A stretch of DNA of 64,000 bases, from NCBI GenBank assembly GCA_963820375.1, contig CAWFZX010000029.1, forward strand, positions 62,001 through 126,000, given 5' to 3'. The DNA comes from AWTP1-13 sp963820375. Its GTDB lineage: Bacteria > Pseudomonadota > Alphaproteobacteria > Rhizobiales > Hyphomicrobiaceae. The translations under genes were made by a program, and so were the position numbers. The notes beneath the pieces are model-generated. The model searched no databases. It had not been told where the DNA came from and saw only the letters and a program-made list of their open reading frames with translations. This document shows positions 1-8,425 of the stretch, piece by piece (the first letter of the stretch is position 1; each line of letters starts with the position of its first letter).

Positions 1-446
1 CAGCAATGCAGGACGCGACAAGCGATCCCTTCCCCGCGAGCTATTCCGACAAGGTGCGGCAGGTCGGCGAGATGAACGCCAAGAACCGTATCCTAACCTC
101 CATGATGGCGAAGCTGCTCGACGGCCCGGGTTTTCTACGACGGCTGCTCATTCAGAAGGTGATCATGGAGGGATATACGATCGACGGCGTGCGCAACGAT
201 GAAGAGGAGGCCGAGGAATTCATTCGAAAGGCCGCCGTCGGCGTCTGGCATGCCTCGTGTACCTGCCGAATGGGCGCGCGCGACGATCCCATGGCGGTTA
301 CTAACCCCGCAGGCCGCGTCCATGGTATCGGCGGATTGCGTGTCGTGGATGCCTCCATCTTTCCCGTTGTCCCCTGCGCCAACACCAATTTCCCAACCAT
401 CATGGCCGCCGAAAAAATCGGTGATGCCATCCTCGCTGGGCATTGA
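1..446 (+). CDS. GMC oxidoreductase, C-terminal part (cut by window start)
   Basis: This is the C-terminal domain of a glucose-methanol-choline family flavoprotein (alcohol/choline dehydrogenase type). The reading frame is open to the left edge, so the gene starts outside the window. The visible 147 residues hold the family's closing features: the WHASCTCRMG segment carrying the active-site histidine, then RVHGIGGLRVVDASIFP and a final stretch with NTNFPTIMAAEKIGD that packs on the FAD. The substrate cannot be read from this fragment. No gene follows on the same strand for several kb, so it looks like the last gene of its unit. Confidence 0.9.
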   Translation, partial: AMQDATSDPFPASYSDKVRQVGEMNAKNRILTSMMAKLLDGPGFLRRLLIQKVIMEGYTIDGVRNDEEEAEEFIRKAAVGVWHASCTCRMGARDDPMAVTNPAGRVHGIGGLRVVDASIFPVVPCANTNFPTIMAAEKIGDAILAGH

Positions 447-929
447 AGAGCTGCACACACCTCGTCTGCCCTCCAGTTTCGCTAGTATTGTCGGACTCAC
501 GGCTCGTCGCGCACCTGCAAACCGCATTCGCATGGTGGTGATTTTGCAGACCACGTTGCGCTTGGCGGCTTTGAGCGGTTGTCCCTACTTTGGTTATGAA
601 CTGGGTTAGGCGGTCGTAGTCGCTCCTTCCGCGCCACCACCGAGCACACCTCCCAGACCTCGCGCGCGGCCCCACGAGCGTGCAGAACGCTCCCGTCCAG
701 CTTTGCTTAGCTGGATCGGGCGCTAGCCAGCCACGCGCTGCCAACGGCCGGAGTGAGTGGCAGCTCGGCCTGGCCCCCAACGATGCGCTTAGTCGAGATG
801 ATACGCATTCAGGCCGCAAGCACGGCAAGTACCTTCAAGAGCGGACACGCGATGCGGAGCGCCCGTCGGGATCGGCGCAGCATCCTTCGATGTCTGCAAC
901 TACTCGATTTCAGAAATGTGATGCCGACT
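447..929. other. Intergenic, no gene seen
   Basis: About 480 bases between the end of the GMC gene and the end of the convergent MmgE/PrpD gene. Open frames here are short, overlap each other and show no family motif. I saw no clear hairpin followed by a T-run. Confidence 0.5.
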
Positions 930-2288
930 CTAGGCTTGTGCCGGCACCGCCAGACGCATCGGCAAGCTGGCGTCGTCAGCACGATCCAACGCCCAGACGG
1001 CATCGATCAGAGGTTGGACATTGTGCGCGGCGCACCAGCTCGCGGCGAGCGCGCGCAGCTTGTCCTCGATCTCTCGGTCGCTAAGCGGGCGCGCGAGACT
1101 GCCGCGCGCCGCTGATACGTTGATAACGCGGCTCGCTCCGTTCTTGGTCCGCATCTGCAGTGAAGCGGCGGCGACGTCGATTGTTTCATCCCGCTCGACA
1201 CGGACCTTGGCGCGCAGTGCCAGAACGGCAGGATCACGGACACAGGCGTCAGTGTATTGCGCGAGGCTCGCCTCGCCGAACTGCAACGCTGCCGCCACGC
1301 TATGCTGGACGCTCACCTGTGCCTCGCGGCCGGTCGTCACATTCGGGCGGTCAGCGCGTGCGGCAAGGAGAGGATGGCCGCGCACCACGATGCCTTCAAT
1401 GGATTCGAGCGCGAACCCGGGCTCCTGGCGCAGCGCAAGCGCCGCGTCGATAACCGGGTGGACGACGATGCCACCCGGATAGGGCTTATAGGTGTTCTTT
1501 GCTAGCTCCCATGTGTCTCCTAGACCGCTTGTCAGCGCCAGCCAATCGATTGTCGACGGTGCGAGCGCGCTCAAATACCCCTGCCGACCCTCGATAGGTG
1601 CGGGCGGGCCGCTGAAGCCGCGTTCGGCAAGCAATGCTGACCACAACCCGCTCCTCGCTGCATTACCGACACTCAGGCTCTTTGTCGGAGTGCCCAGGCA
1701 TTCGACGAGACCGCCGGTCTGCGTTGCCGCCGCGCCGATCGCCCATATCATGCGTTCTACGTCGAGCGATAGCAGCTTGCCACTCGCTGCCGCTGCACCA
1801 AGCGTGCCGCACGTTGACGTGATGTGCCATCCGCGTGCGTAGTGTTCGGGAGAGATGGCACTGCCGAGGCGGCACTCGATCTCCACACCGAGAGCAAAGG
1901 CAAGCAGCAGGTCACGCCCCGTGACGAGACGCATTTCGGCAAGAGCGAACAACGCAGGGGCAACGGGCGCGGTCGGATGAATGACCGTACACAAGTGGGT
2001 GTCGTCGAAATCAAAGACGTTGCCGCTTGCGGCATTGACAAAGGTGGCGCTTAACGCATCGACCCGTTCGGCTCGGCCGATGACAGTCGCTTGCCCGCCT
2101 TTCGAGAACATCATGAGCGAGGTGAGAATATGCTCAATCGCATCCTCCCGGCAGCCAGCCAGCGCGGTGGCGACAAAGTTCAGGATCGAGCGTTTGCCTT
2201 CGTGCCGCACCGTCTCCGGGAGGTGTTCCCATCGCGCACCGCAGATAAAGCCGCTGAGTGCCCTCGTGACGTCTGATGGCCCTATCAT
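930..2288 (-). CDS. MmgE/PrpD family protein
   Basis: A 452-residue protein of the MmgE/PrpD family, whose characterised members include 2-methylcitrate dehydratase and cis-aconitate decarboxylase. Family landmarks are an all-helical N-terminal domain, the FDFDDTH segment near residue 95 followed by HPTAPVAPAL, and KNTYKPYPGG near residue 270 before the smaller second domain. Length is normal. None of the methylcitrate-cycle partners (prpB, prpC) is nearby, so a role in propionate catabolism is not supported; many stand-alone homologues are unassigned lyases or racemase-like enzymes. The ATG at 2288 fits the usual family start. Confidence 0.85.
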   Translation of the reverse strand: MIGPSDVTRALSGFICGARWEHLPETVRHEGKRSILNFVATALAGCREDAIEHILTSLMMFSKGGQATVIGRAERVDALSATFVNAASGNVFDFDDTHLCTVIHPTAPVAPALFALAEMRLVTGRDLLLAFALGVEIECRLGSAISPEHYARGWHITSTCGTLGAAAASGKLLSLDVERMIWAIGAAATQTGGLVECLGTPTKSLSVGNAARSGLWSALLAERGFSGPPAPIEGRQGYLSALAPSTIDWLALTSGLGDTWELAKNTYKPYPGGIVVHPVIDAALALRQEPGFALESIEGIVVRGHPLLAARADRPNVTTGREAQVSVQHSVAAALQFGEASLAQYTDACVRDPAVLALRAKVRVERDETIDVAAASLQMRTKNGASRVINVSAARGSLARPLSDREIEDKLRALAASWCAAHNVQPLIDAVWALDRADDASLPMRLAVPAQA

Positions 2289-2635
2289 TGCAGTGTTACG
2301 TCCTCAACAGATGACTGCCATCAGGCCGCAACGTGGACCCGACGAACCGGGATGCCAAACCTGACGTAAACGCGTGGGCAATCGGAACGCAAGATGCTCT
2401 GCCTCTCAACCAAGGAGACAGGCCATGGACGACAAAGTAGCAGCTGCTGAACGGAAGGGCCGAGCTGATCGCTGTGCGGTGAGTTTGACCCCACGAAAAG
2501 CACACGTGCGTGTCGCGGGTGCACGCACCTACGACGCGCTTTGGCGCTGCCGTCGGCGCTCTAGCTCTGGGTGCAAACTCCCGCGCGATGGCTTGCTGCA
2601 CACTTCCCAACTGGTATGGGTCCGGCTCCAAAGCC
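2289..2635. other. Intergenic with a leader-like motif and unassigned small ORF
   Basis: The segment lies between two minus-strand genes. On the plus strand at 2400-2427 there is a strong ribosome-binding sequence followed by ATG (2425), which opens a 96-codon frame to 2712. The 28 bases ending in that ATG match the 28 bases at 15291-15318 at 24 positions. The encoded peptide is Arg/Ser-rich, overlaps the next gene antisense and is unlike any family I know. I do not call it a gene. Confidence 0.35.
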
Positions 2636-2929
2636 CTACTCTGAGAGCGCGCACCTCGTGCCGTGGATCTTCACGACCATGCTGCCGGCTTCTTCGCGTA
2701 CACGGGCAGTAGACGGCCCGTTCCAATGCGCGTCGAACGCTGCCGCATCTCGATAGAGCTCGTAAAGCAAGATCTTCGTAGTGTCGTCGTTCGGCACCAA
2801 GACTTCAAACTGCAGAGTGCCAGGTTCATCTTTTAAGCAACGGGCTTTATGCGCCATTAGCAATGGCAATACTTCCTCTCTGCGACCTGGCATGACCTCA
2901 ATTGTTCCGATGATTGCCAACTTCGACAT
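2636..2929 (-). CDS. Antibiotic-biosynthesis-monooxygenase (ABM) fold protein
   Basis: A 97-residue single-domain protein of the ABM/quinol-monooxygenase type (YgiN-like), a ferredoxin-like fold that works as a dimer and usually needs no cofactor. Visible family features are an N-terminal beta strand (AIIGTIEVMPG), a central FEVLVPNDD strand, the LYELYRDAAAFDAHW stretch with its conserved aromatic and histidine residues, and a C-terminal strand. Substrate is unknown; homologues act on quinols, aromatic polyketides or heme. It is monocistronic. Confidence 0.85.
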   Translation of the reverse strand: MSKLAIIGTIEVMPGRREEVLPLLMAHKARCLKDEPGTLQFEVLVPNDDTTKILLYELYRDAAAFDAHWNGPSTARVREEAGSMVVKIHGTRCALSE

Positions 2930-2973
2930 GATGGGAACCGCTTCCAGCCTTCCGCCCGTTAGCTGACGCTAAC

Positions 2974-3729
2974 TTAACGGTCCGCAGTTTTGCAAGCGAC
3001 GATGCGTTGCGGCGGCTTGCGATCGGCTTGGGCGGGTGGTGAGAACACAGCGAGATAGCCGGCATCGCCCGCGAGCTGGTGGAGTGCTATTTGCCGATAC
3101 CCAACCGCTGCAAGCTCGCAGCGCAATAGTTCAAGCGGCGTGCCATGTTGGGAGGTGGGGCGGTCGAGGTCAACAATCCCAACCCGAGCGCCGGATTTCA
3201 GGGCCGGGGCGAGGTTGTAGAGAAACGCGTAGGGCTGTGCCACCTCGTGGTACATGTGTACGAGGATAGCTACGTCGAGCGAAGCGGCAGGCAGGCGCGG
3301 ATCGTGCGGTTCGCCGAGCGCTAAACCGACATTGGACAACTTTAGCCGTTTGATGCGCTCGGCGAGTTGGTTCAGATAGTCCTTGGTGACGTCCTGGGCG
3401 ATTACACGCCCACCGCGGCCGAGTAAACGCGAGAGGCGCACCGTATGGTAGCCGCTGCCAGCGCCGATGTCGGCTACGGTCATGCCTGGCCCTATTGCAA
3501 GAAGCCTCGCGAGCTGGCCGGATTCATCAAAAGCATCGCGTTGCCGCTCCGTGGCGCGGCTTGGGCTTACGATCTCCGCAACGGGGCGTTGCGGCTTGGG
3601 AAACGAGCGCGCCGGTTCGCCAGGCGGCGCGAGATAGGTGATCTCAAATGCGTGGACGCGGCCGGCGACTGGCGCAAAAGGCAAAAGCGCCGTGGCGATA
3701 AAGGCTGCGATGACGCTCCTGCGCCCCAT
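2974..3729 (-). CDS. Exported class I SAM-dependent methyltransferase
   Basis: A 251-residue protein with a hydrophobic signal peptide over roughly residues 1-28 and a Rossmann methyltransferase domain. Motif I is VADIGAGSGYHT near residue 84; the post-I acidic position lies in GRVIAQDVT and motif IV lies around DVAILVHMYHEV. The family includes predicted periplasmic methyltransferases of unknown substrate found in alphaproteobacteria. SAM use in the periplasm is unusual, so either the N-terminus is a membrane anchor facing the cytoplasm or the enzyme is inactive. It lies downstream of the broken hupE on the same strand with a 195-base gap. Confidence 0.75.
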   Translation of the reverse strand: MGRRSVIAAFIATALLPFAPVAGRVHAFEITYLAPPGEPARSFPKPQRPVAEIVSPSRATERQRDAFDESGQLARLLAIGPGMTVADIGAGSGYHTVRLSRLLGRGGRVIAQDVTKDYLNQLAERIKRLKLSNVGLALGEPHDPRLPAASLDVAILVHMYHEVAQPYAFLYNLAPALKSGARVGIVDLDRPTSQHGTPLELLRCELAAVGYRQIALHQLAGDAGYLAVFSPPAQADRKPPQRIVACKTADR

Positions 3730-3904
3730 GCTCTCTGCGAACCCCTCCGCTACGCCAGCACCTGACAGTGAGAAACAACTATTGAAGCAAGGACTTCATG
3801 GCCAAAGTAAGCTGTTGCGAAATGCCGCTCCTGCTTGGCCCGAAAGCGCTTGGCGAGCAAAAAGACGAGTAATGTGGACCGCATGCATTCGATTGCGCGA
3901 GGCT

Positions 3905-4704
3905 TCACCGCGCGTGAGGTTCGCTTAACTCCGCCTTAGGCGGCCCGCCCGTGTTCTGTTCAAGCACGGCGTTGTGGGATTGAGGAAGCTGTCGGCGAGC
4001 ATCTGTGCGACGTCTTCCTTGGTTGTACCGAGGAACCTGCCGGACGGATCGCCGAGCGGAAGCGGCCCATCGGAAAAGAGGGTTACCTGTATCTGCCGTG
4101 ATTGAAACTGATAGAAGCAGCCACTTGCTGGCAACCGCGATGGCGCCGCCGCCCAAGGGTTCGAATACGCCTTGCATTGCGCCGATCGGCCTGCTGCGCC
4201 ACGGTGCCGCATAGCCAGCCCGAAGCACAACCCCCAGCGCATGGAGGATGGCAGTCGCGCACAAAAGCCGATCACATAGACATGCCCAGAATGTAGCCCA
4301 TCTGCCATCTCGGCGCCATGAGCGTAGCCGTGGAACAGGGCAAAGGCACCGACAAGCGCCATGGCGGTGAAGACCGATACGCTCAAACCCAGTGCAATCG
4401 CCAGGCCAAGAAAGACCACCGATAGCGCGATCCCGACCTCTACGTATGGCGTTCGCAGTCCCGCAGCGCCCATGACGCCGGCAATGGTCATGGCCGAAAT
4501 GAAAGCAGGGGGGACAAGCCAGAGTGCACGACCACCGAGCAGAGCTGCTAACAATCCCACGCTCAGCATGACCAGGACGTGGTCAATGCCTCCGAACGGA
4601 TGCAGAAATCCATGAACAAAGCCGCTACTGTCGCCGGCGCCGACATGAGCAACTGCTGAAGTCGGAAAGCAGGTGAAGCAAACGGCTGTTGTGAAATGCT
4701 TCAT
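3905..4704 (-). pseudogene. hupE: HupE/UreJ-type nickel/cobalt permease, frameshifted
   Basis: The first 150 residues are a clear HupE/UreJ membrane protein: a signal-like N-terminus, the HPFGGIDHVLVMLSVGLLA motif, and HGYAHGAEM with its metal-associated histidines. After HVYVIGF (about 4262) the family sequence moves to another frame, where ATAILHALGVVL continues. It then fits the first frame again (FGLAMRHRG) and returns to the second for EPLGGGAIAVAS. At least two and probably three indels are needed, so the last third is not translated correctly. The gene sits 125 bases downstream of the TonB receptor on the same strand, which suggests a former nickel/cobalt uptake operon. Sequencing error cannot be excluded. 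Confidence 0.75.
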
Positions 4705-4828
4705 GGTTGGCCTTCCGATTGCAATTGTCGAACCTGGCTGGGGTTAAAACGTCTGGCGTAGGCTAAATTATACCAAACTGCATACATGTTGGGTGACTTC
4801 CGGGTGAGCTGCGCTCACCCAATGGGCG

Positions 4829-7012
4829 CTACCACTGCTTGGTTAGCGACAACCGGAATGATCTGGGCTCCAGCGGGTGAAAGTGGATATCCTCGACCTC
4901 GCCGGGTTCGGAAGCGAGGCGCGAGCCGTAGAAGTAGTCGATCTGACTGGCCTCCTGGTTCAACAGGTTGAAACCATCAACGCGCACGATGAGGCCATCC
5001 TCGAACTTGTAGCCGAGCCGGCCGGATACGGGATAGGAGGCCTTCGAGCGGACGCTGTTGTCTTCGATCAGCGGCCGGGGGCCAAAATAACGTATTTTGG
5101 CGCCGCCAAACCAGCCGCCCCACAGGTTGTCGAAGGAGAGACCCGCGCTGACAACACCCTCAATGGCGCCGGGAATGCGACGGCCAGGCGCCGCAGGATC
5201 GTCTTCGAGAAAACGCGCCTGGGTATAGGCGGCGTCGAGGTCAAGGGTCAGCCAGGGCAGCAACTTGGCGTGTAATGTATATTCAGCGCCGACGCGGCGG
5301 CTGGGTCGGCTGGCTTCGGTGGTGCCGGCGTCTCCGACGAACACGATCTCGGAGTCAAAGTCGAGCACGAACACCGAAAAGGTGCTGAGCAAATCCTTGT
5401 TGGGCTGGGTGCGGATACCCGCCTCGGCGCCCTTAGAGCGGACCAGGAACGGGACCGGAGAGACCGGCGTGAGGGTCACCGGATCGATGGTGGTGACGGT
5501 GCCCCGCGCGTCGTTGCTGTGGAAGCCGGTAGCGGCGTTGAGATAGAGCTCGGTCTTGGCCCAAGGACCAAGCACGATACCGAACTTCGGGCTCAGCATC
5601 GTATCGAAGTCGCTGCCCGAGTTGGCGGCGCGATCACTGGCGATATCGGCCCAGTAGGCATCGGCCCTGAGGCCGACCGTGCTGCGGACCCAGTTCGACC
5701 AGTGCACTGTGTTCTCGCCGAACACGCCGACGCTGCCTTCCTTGACCTCATCTTCGCGAACGGTCGAAAGCGTGACGCGCTGCTTGGTGTTGAAGAGCCC
5801 AACATTGATCGCGTCGTAACGGCTCTGCACGCCAATTGTGGTCTCGCTCTTGGTCCCGCCCAAGACGGTGCCGAAGTAGGTCTTGCTGGCGCTGCCGCCA
5901 AACATGAGACGATCATCTTTCTGCCGGAACTGGTCGCCGTTGACCGGGTCATTTAGAAAGTATGTGAAGTTGTTGAACAGCGAGAGGTCGCTCTTGACCA
6001 CATAGGCATTGATGCGGGTCGCCGCCTCGGCCGTGGTCTCGTGCCAGCGCCCCGAGAGTGAATAGCGGTGGGCAAAGCCACCATCGGTCGGGTCAATGTT
6101 GCCGAAGCGGCCGATCAGCCCGCTCTCGACGGCCCGTAATGGGATTTGATCGGTGGAAAACCAGTGGCCGCTATAGGCCATGGCGGTCACGGCAAAGCCG
6201 TTGTCGTAGCTGCCGTTGGAATACCGCATGACGCCGTTGAGCCGGCGCACGTCGTCGGGGCGATCCCAGGGTCCATCGAAGTTGACGATCTCGCCTGCAA
6301 CCAGCACGGTGCCAGCCAAGCCGACGGGAGCCGACATGCCGGCCACGGCGCGGCGATGCCCGAAACTGCCGACTTCGATTTGGGCGAAGTTCTTTTCCAA
6401 CTTGTCCGCGACGTCGAGGTAGATTGCACCGGCCGAGGCAAAATCACCGTCGGCAGCGAAGTAGGGCCCTTTGCGATAGGCAAGCCCGCGCATGATCTCG
6501 GGGATCATGAAGTTGGTATCGGCATAGCCCTGGCCATGACCGTGGGTGCGCATGTTGACCGGCATACCATCGATGGTGATGGCGAGGTCCGTGCCGTGGT
6601 CGAGGTTGAAGCCGCGAAGAAAGTATTGATTGGCTTTGCCTTCGCCACTGTGCTGGGTCACGATCAGTCCCGGCATCGCTTCGAGCAGCTCGCCGGTGCG
6701 GTAGACCGGCTGCGCCAACAATTGGGCTGGTTGGACCACGCCCTGGCTCGAGGATTGCGCAACACCGACGTCGGCGGCGCGCGGGTCAAGTGATTGCACG
6801 GCCCCGAAATCCGACGTGTCCGTGGGCTGGGGTCCAGAGGTGATGCTTGGGTCCACAGCAGCGGGCGGGCCGGGGGACGGCGAAGCTACTGGCGCCGGCT
6901 TTGGTCGCGGAGCTGTGACGGTGATACCGGGAAGGGCCTGGGGAGCCTGGGCAGATGCCGGCATGACGCCGCCGACCGCTGCAGCCAGCAAGCTGGCCAG
7001 CGCCAAACGCAT
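4829..7012 (-). CDS. TonB-dependent outer-membrane receptor, probably for metal uptake
   Basis: A 727-residue TonB-dependent receptor with a signal peptide (MRLALASLLAAAVGG), a Pro/Ala-rich spacer at about residues 30-65, a plug domain (GELLEAMPGLIVTQHSG, then YFLRGFNLDHGTD) and a C-terminal 22-strand barrel ending in an aromatic residue (LTKQW). The plug carries a His/Gly stretch, RTHGHGQGYADTNF, common in receptors beside metal genes. I chose ATG 7012 because a GAAGGTG ribosome site precedes it; a TTG at 7039 is also open. The gene is divergent from a NikR-family regulator with 113 bases between the starts, and is followed by hupE. This points to uptake of nickel, cobalt or a similar metal complex. 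Confidence 0.9.
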   Translation of the reverse strand: MRLALASLLAAAVGGVMPASAQAPQALPGITVTAPRPKPAPVASPSPGPPAAVDPSITSGPQPTDTSDFGAVQSLDPRAADVGVAQSSSQGVVQPAQLLAQPVYRTGELLEAMPGLIVTQHSGEGKANQYFLRGFNLDHGTDLAITIDGMPVNMRTHGHGQGYADTNFMIPEIMRGLAYRKGPYFAADGDFASAGAIYLDVADKLEKNFAQIEVGSFGHRRAVAGMSAPVGLAGTVLVAGEIVNFDGPWDRPDDVRRLNGVMRYSNGSYDNGFAVTAMAYSGHWFSTDQIPLRAVESGLIGRFGNIDPTDGGFAHRYSLSGRWHETTAEAATRINAYVVKSDLSLFNNFTYFLNDPVNGDQFRQKDDRLMFGGSASKTYFGTVLGGTKSETTIGVQSRYDAINVGLFNTKQRVTLSTVREDEVKEGSVGVFGENTVHWSNWVRSTVGLRADAYWADIASDRAANSGSDFDTMLSPKFGIVLGPWAKTELYLNAATGFHSNDARGTVTTIDPVTLTPVSPVPFLVRSKGAEAGIRTQPNKDLLSTFSVFVLDFDSEIVFVGDAGTTEASRPSRRVGAEYTLHAKLLPWLTLDLDAAYTQARFLEDDPAAPGRRIPGAIEGVVSAGLSFDNLWGGWFGGAKIRYFGPRPLIEDNSVRSKASYPVSGRLGYKFEDGLIVRVDGFNLLNQEASQIDYFYGSRLASEPGEVEDIHFHPLEPRSFRLSLTKQW

Positions 7013-7125
7013 GGACACACCTTCGGGTACGCGAAACAATTTCCCTAAGCTAGGCTAGAAGAGCCCAAGTAAGATGTCTAATGGGAAAATGCATACGAGA
7101 TCGAAAGTTTGATGTTGAGGCCCCC

Positions 7126-7593
7126 ATGCAACGGATCACCATCACAATCGATGACGAGCTTGCGGCCGAAATTGACAAGCTCGCGCAGTCGCGCGGTTAC
7201 CAGAACCGATCGGAGACGGTGCGCGACTTGGTGCGTGCCGGCATCCTTGGGACGCAACACAATGCGCATCGGGCTACTGAGTGCATGGCCAGCGTGGTCT
7301 ACGTCTACGACCAGGGCACGCGCGAGCTGCCGAAGCGTCTCGCCCACGCCTACCAGGAGCATCATGATCTATCGGTCGCAACTCTTCGTGTTGCGCTTGA
7401 TCATAATACTTGCATGGAGGTTGCCGTGCTGAAGGGCAAGGCTGCGGAAGTGCAGCGGCTTGCCGAGCGCATCATCGCCGAGCGCGGCGTACGTCACGGG
7501 CGCATAGTCACTATTCCGGCCGAGTTTGAAAGTGCGCGTCACAGCCATGGCGAACGCCCGTCACACGCACATCAACACATTCGAGTGCGCTAG
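7126..7593 (+). CDS. NikR-family ribbon-helix-helix regulator lacking most Ni ligands
   Basis: A 155-residue protein matching NikR end to end: an RHH DNA-binding domain (QRITITIDDELAAEID, then YQNRSETVRDLVR) and an ACT-like metal domain (HDLSVATLRVALDHNTCMEVAVLKG). Aligned with Escherichia coli NikR, the high-affinity nickel ligands His76, His87 and His89 are replaced by Gln77, Arg88 and Ala90; only the cysteine (Cys96) remains. The C-terminus has an extra His-rich tail. ATG 7126 is preferred because TGAGG precedes it and it matches the E. coli start MQR. The gene diverges from the TonB receptor and probably controls it, but not through the classical square-planar nickel site. Confidence 0.9.
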   Translation: MQRITITIDDELAAEIDKLAQSRGYQNRSETVRDLVRAGILGTQHNAHRATECMASVVYVYDQGTRELPKRLAHAYQEHHDLSVATLRVALDHNTCMEVAVLKGKAAEVQRLAERIIAERGVRHGRIVTIPAEFESARHSHGERPSHAHQHIRVR

Positions 7594-7804
7594 TTTTGCC
7601 GCTTATGAGAAAGGGGCAGCAGAATGCAGCGCTCCTGCCTTGACAAGCCGCCATTTCGACCGCTTGGCGTGAAAATCAAGGAACGCGAGCATCCAGCTGG
7701 CAAATCCACTTTCGTCTTGATTTCCGCTGCATCGAACAGATCACAAAGCGATCCAAGGTGCATCCATCGCATGGCGACAAGAGGCCAGAAGAAGTCCATG
7801 CCAA

Positions 7805-8176
7805 CTAGGGGCGAACCTGGAAAGTGAAGCTGCCTTTGACCTTGTGGGAATCGGCTGAAACGGCTTGCCAGTTCACGTTATAGGTGCCCGCCTGCAGGGG
7901 TTGAGCGAACTTCGCGATCAGGGTTGTCTTGTCGGCAGGGTCCGACGTCGCAGGCTCCGATGCCACGGGCCAGCCTCCCTTCAGCTCGATACTGATCTTG
8001 GAAAAGCGCGGTTCAATTACCTCATTGAACTGCAGCCGGATCTCGCGTGGACCGGCCGCAACGGTGGCGCCGGCCGCCGGGACGGATTTTTTCAAATGCG
8101 AGTGGGCCATCGCCGCGCTGTGGATCAAGCCAATGAACACGGCGACGACCGAAGCGATAGCTCTGCCTCTGACCAC
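7805..8176 (-). CDS. copC: CopC-type periplasmic copper-binding protein
   Basis: A 123-residue CopC/YobA-family protein. A signal peptide (about 29 residues, ending SAAMA) leaves a mature N-terminus HSHLKKS. The N-terminal histidine and the later DxH motif (SADSHKVKG) are the known Cu(II) ligands of CopC. The core IRLQFNEVIEP and the C-terminal GSFTFQVRP are typical. The GTG at 8176, preceded by AGAAGGG, is the likely start; an open frame reaches 8359 only because it shadows the small gene at 8242-8394 in another frame. No CopD partner follows. It is the last gene of a minus-strand metal-related run from 10.0 kb. Confidence 0.88.
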   Translation of the reverse strand: MVRGRAIASVVAVFIGLIHSAAMAHSHLKKSVPAAGATVAAGPREIRLQFNEVIEPRFSKISIELKGGWPVASEPATSDPADKTTLIAKFAQPLQAGTYNVNWQAVSADSHKVKGSFTFQVRP

Positions 8177-8241
8177 GGTGAACCCTTCTGCCCGCGCAGA
8201 TGCCGGAGGTTCCAGCATCTGCGGACGACTGCACTTTCGTT

Positions 8242-8394
8242 CTACTGCTTCGCGGCTTTGACGCACTTGCGCGCGTCGTTCAGCTCGTAGCCCTTCTTGC
8301 ATTTCCGATGCGGTGAATCGCCGTGGGCGACCGCCTGCGTCGTCATTCCGACGGCGCAACCTGCGGCGAGGAGAACCAGCATGATCTTCATCAT
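8242..8394 (-). CDS. Small secreted two-cysteine protein (50 aa)
   Basis: A gene too short for a 60-codon cutoff. ATG 8394 follows an AGGA site and opens a 50-residue frame ending TAG at 8242. The product has a clean signal peptide (MMKIMLVLLAAGCAVGM, then TTQAVA) and a short mature part with the pattern CKKGYELNDARKCVK, which resembles small Cys-containing secreted peptides common in Hyphomicrobiales. It lies between copC (66 bases downstream) and the His-rich outer-membrane gene (31 bases upstream), so it is probably part of the same operon. Function is unknown; a disulfide between the two cysteines is an inference. Confidence 0.7.
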   Translation of the reverse strand: MMKIMLVLLAAGCAVGMTTQAVAHGDSPHRKCKKGYELNDARKCVKAAKQ

Positions 8395-8425
8395 TTCCTG
8401 AACTCTATTGCGCCTGGTGCCGCGC

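Noticed and set aside
7040..7125. A NikR operator or cobalamin riboswitch between the TonB receptor and the NikR-like gene
   Set aside because: The gap is too short for a riboswitch, and no GTATGA-N16-TCATAC-like dyad could be found.
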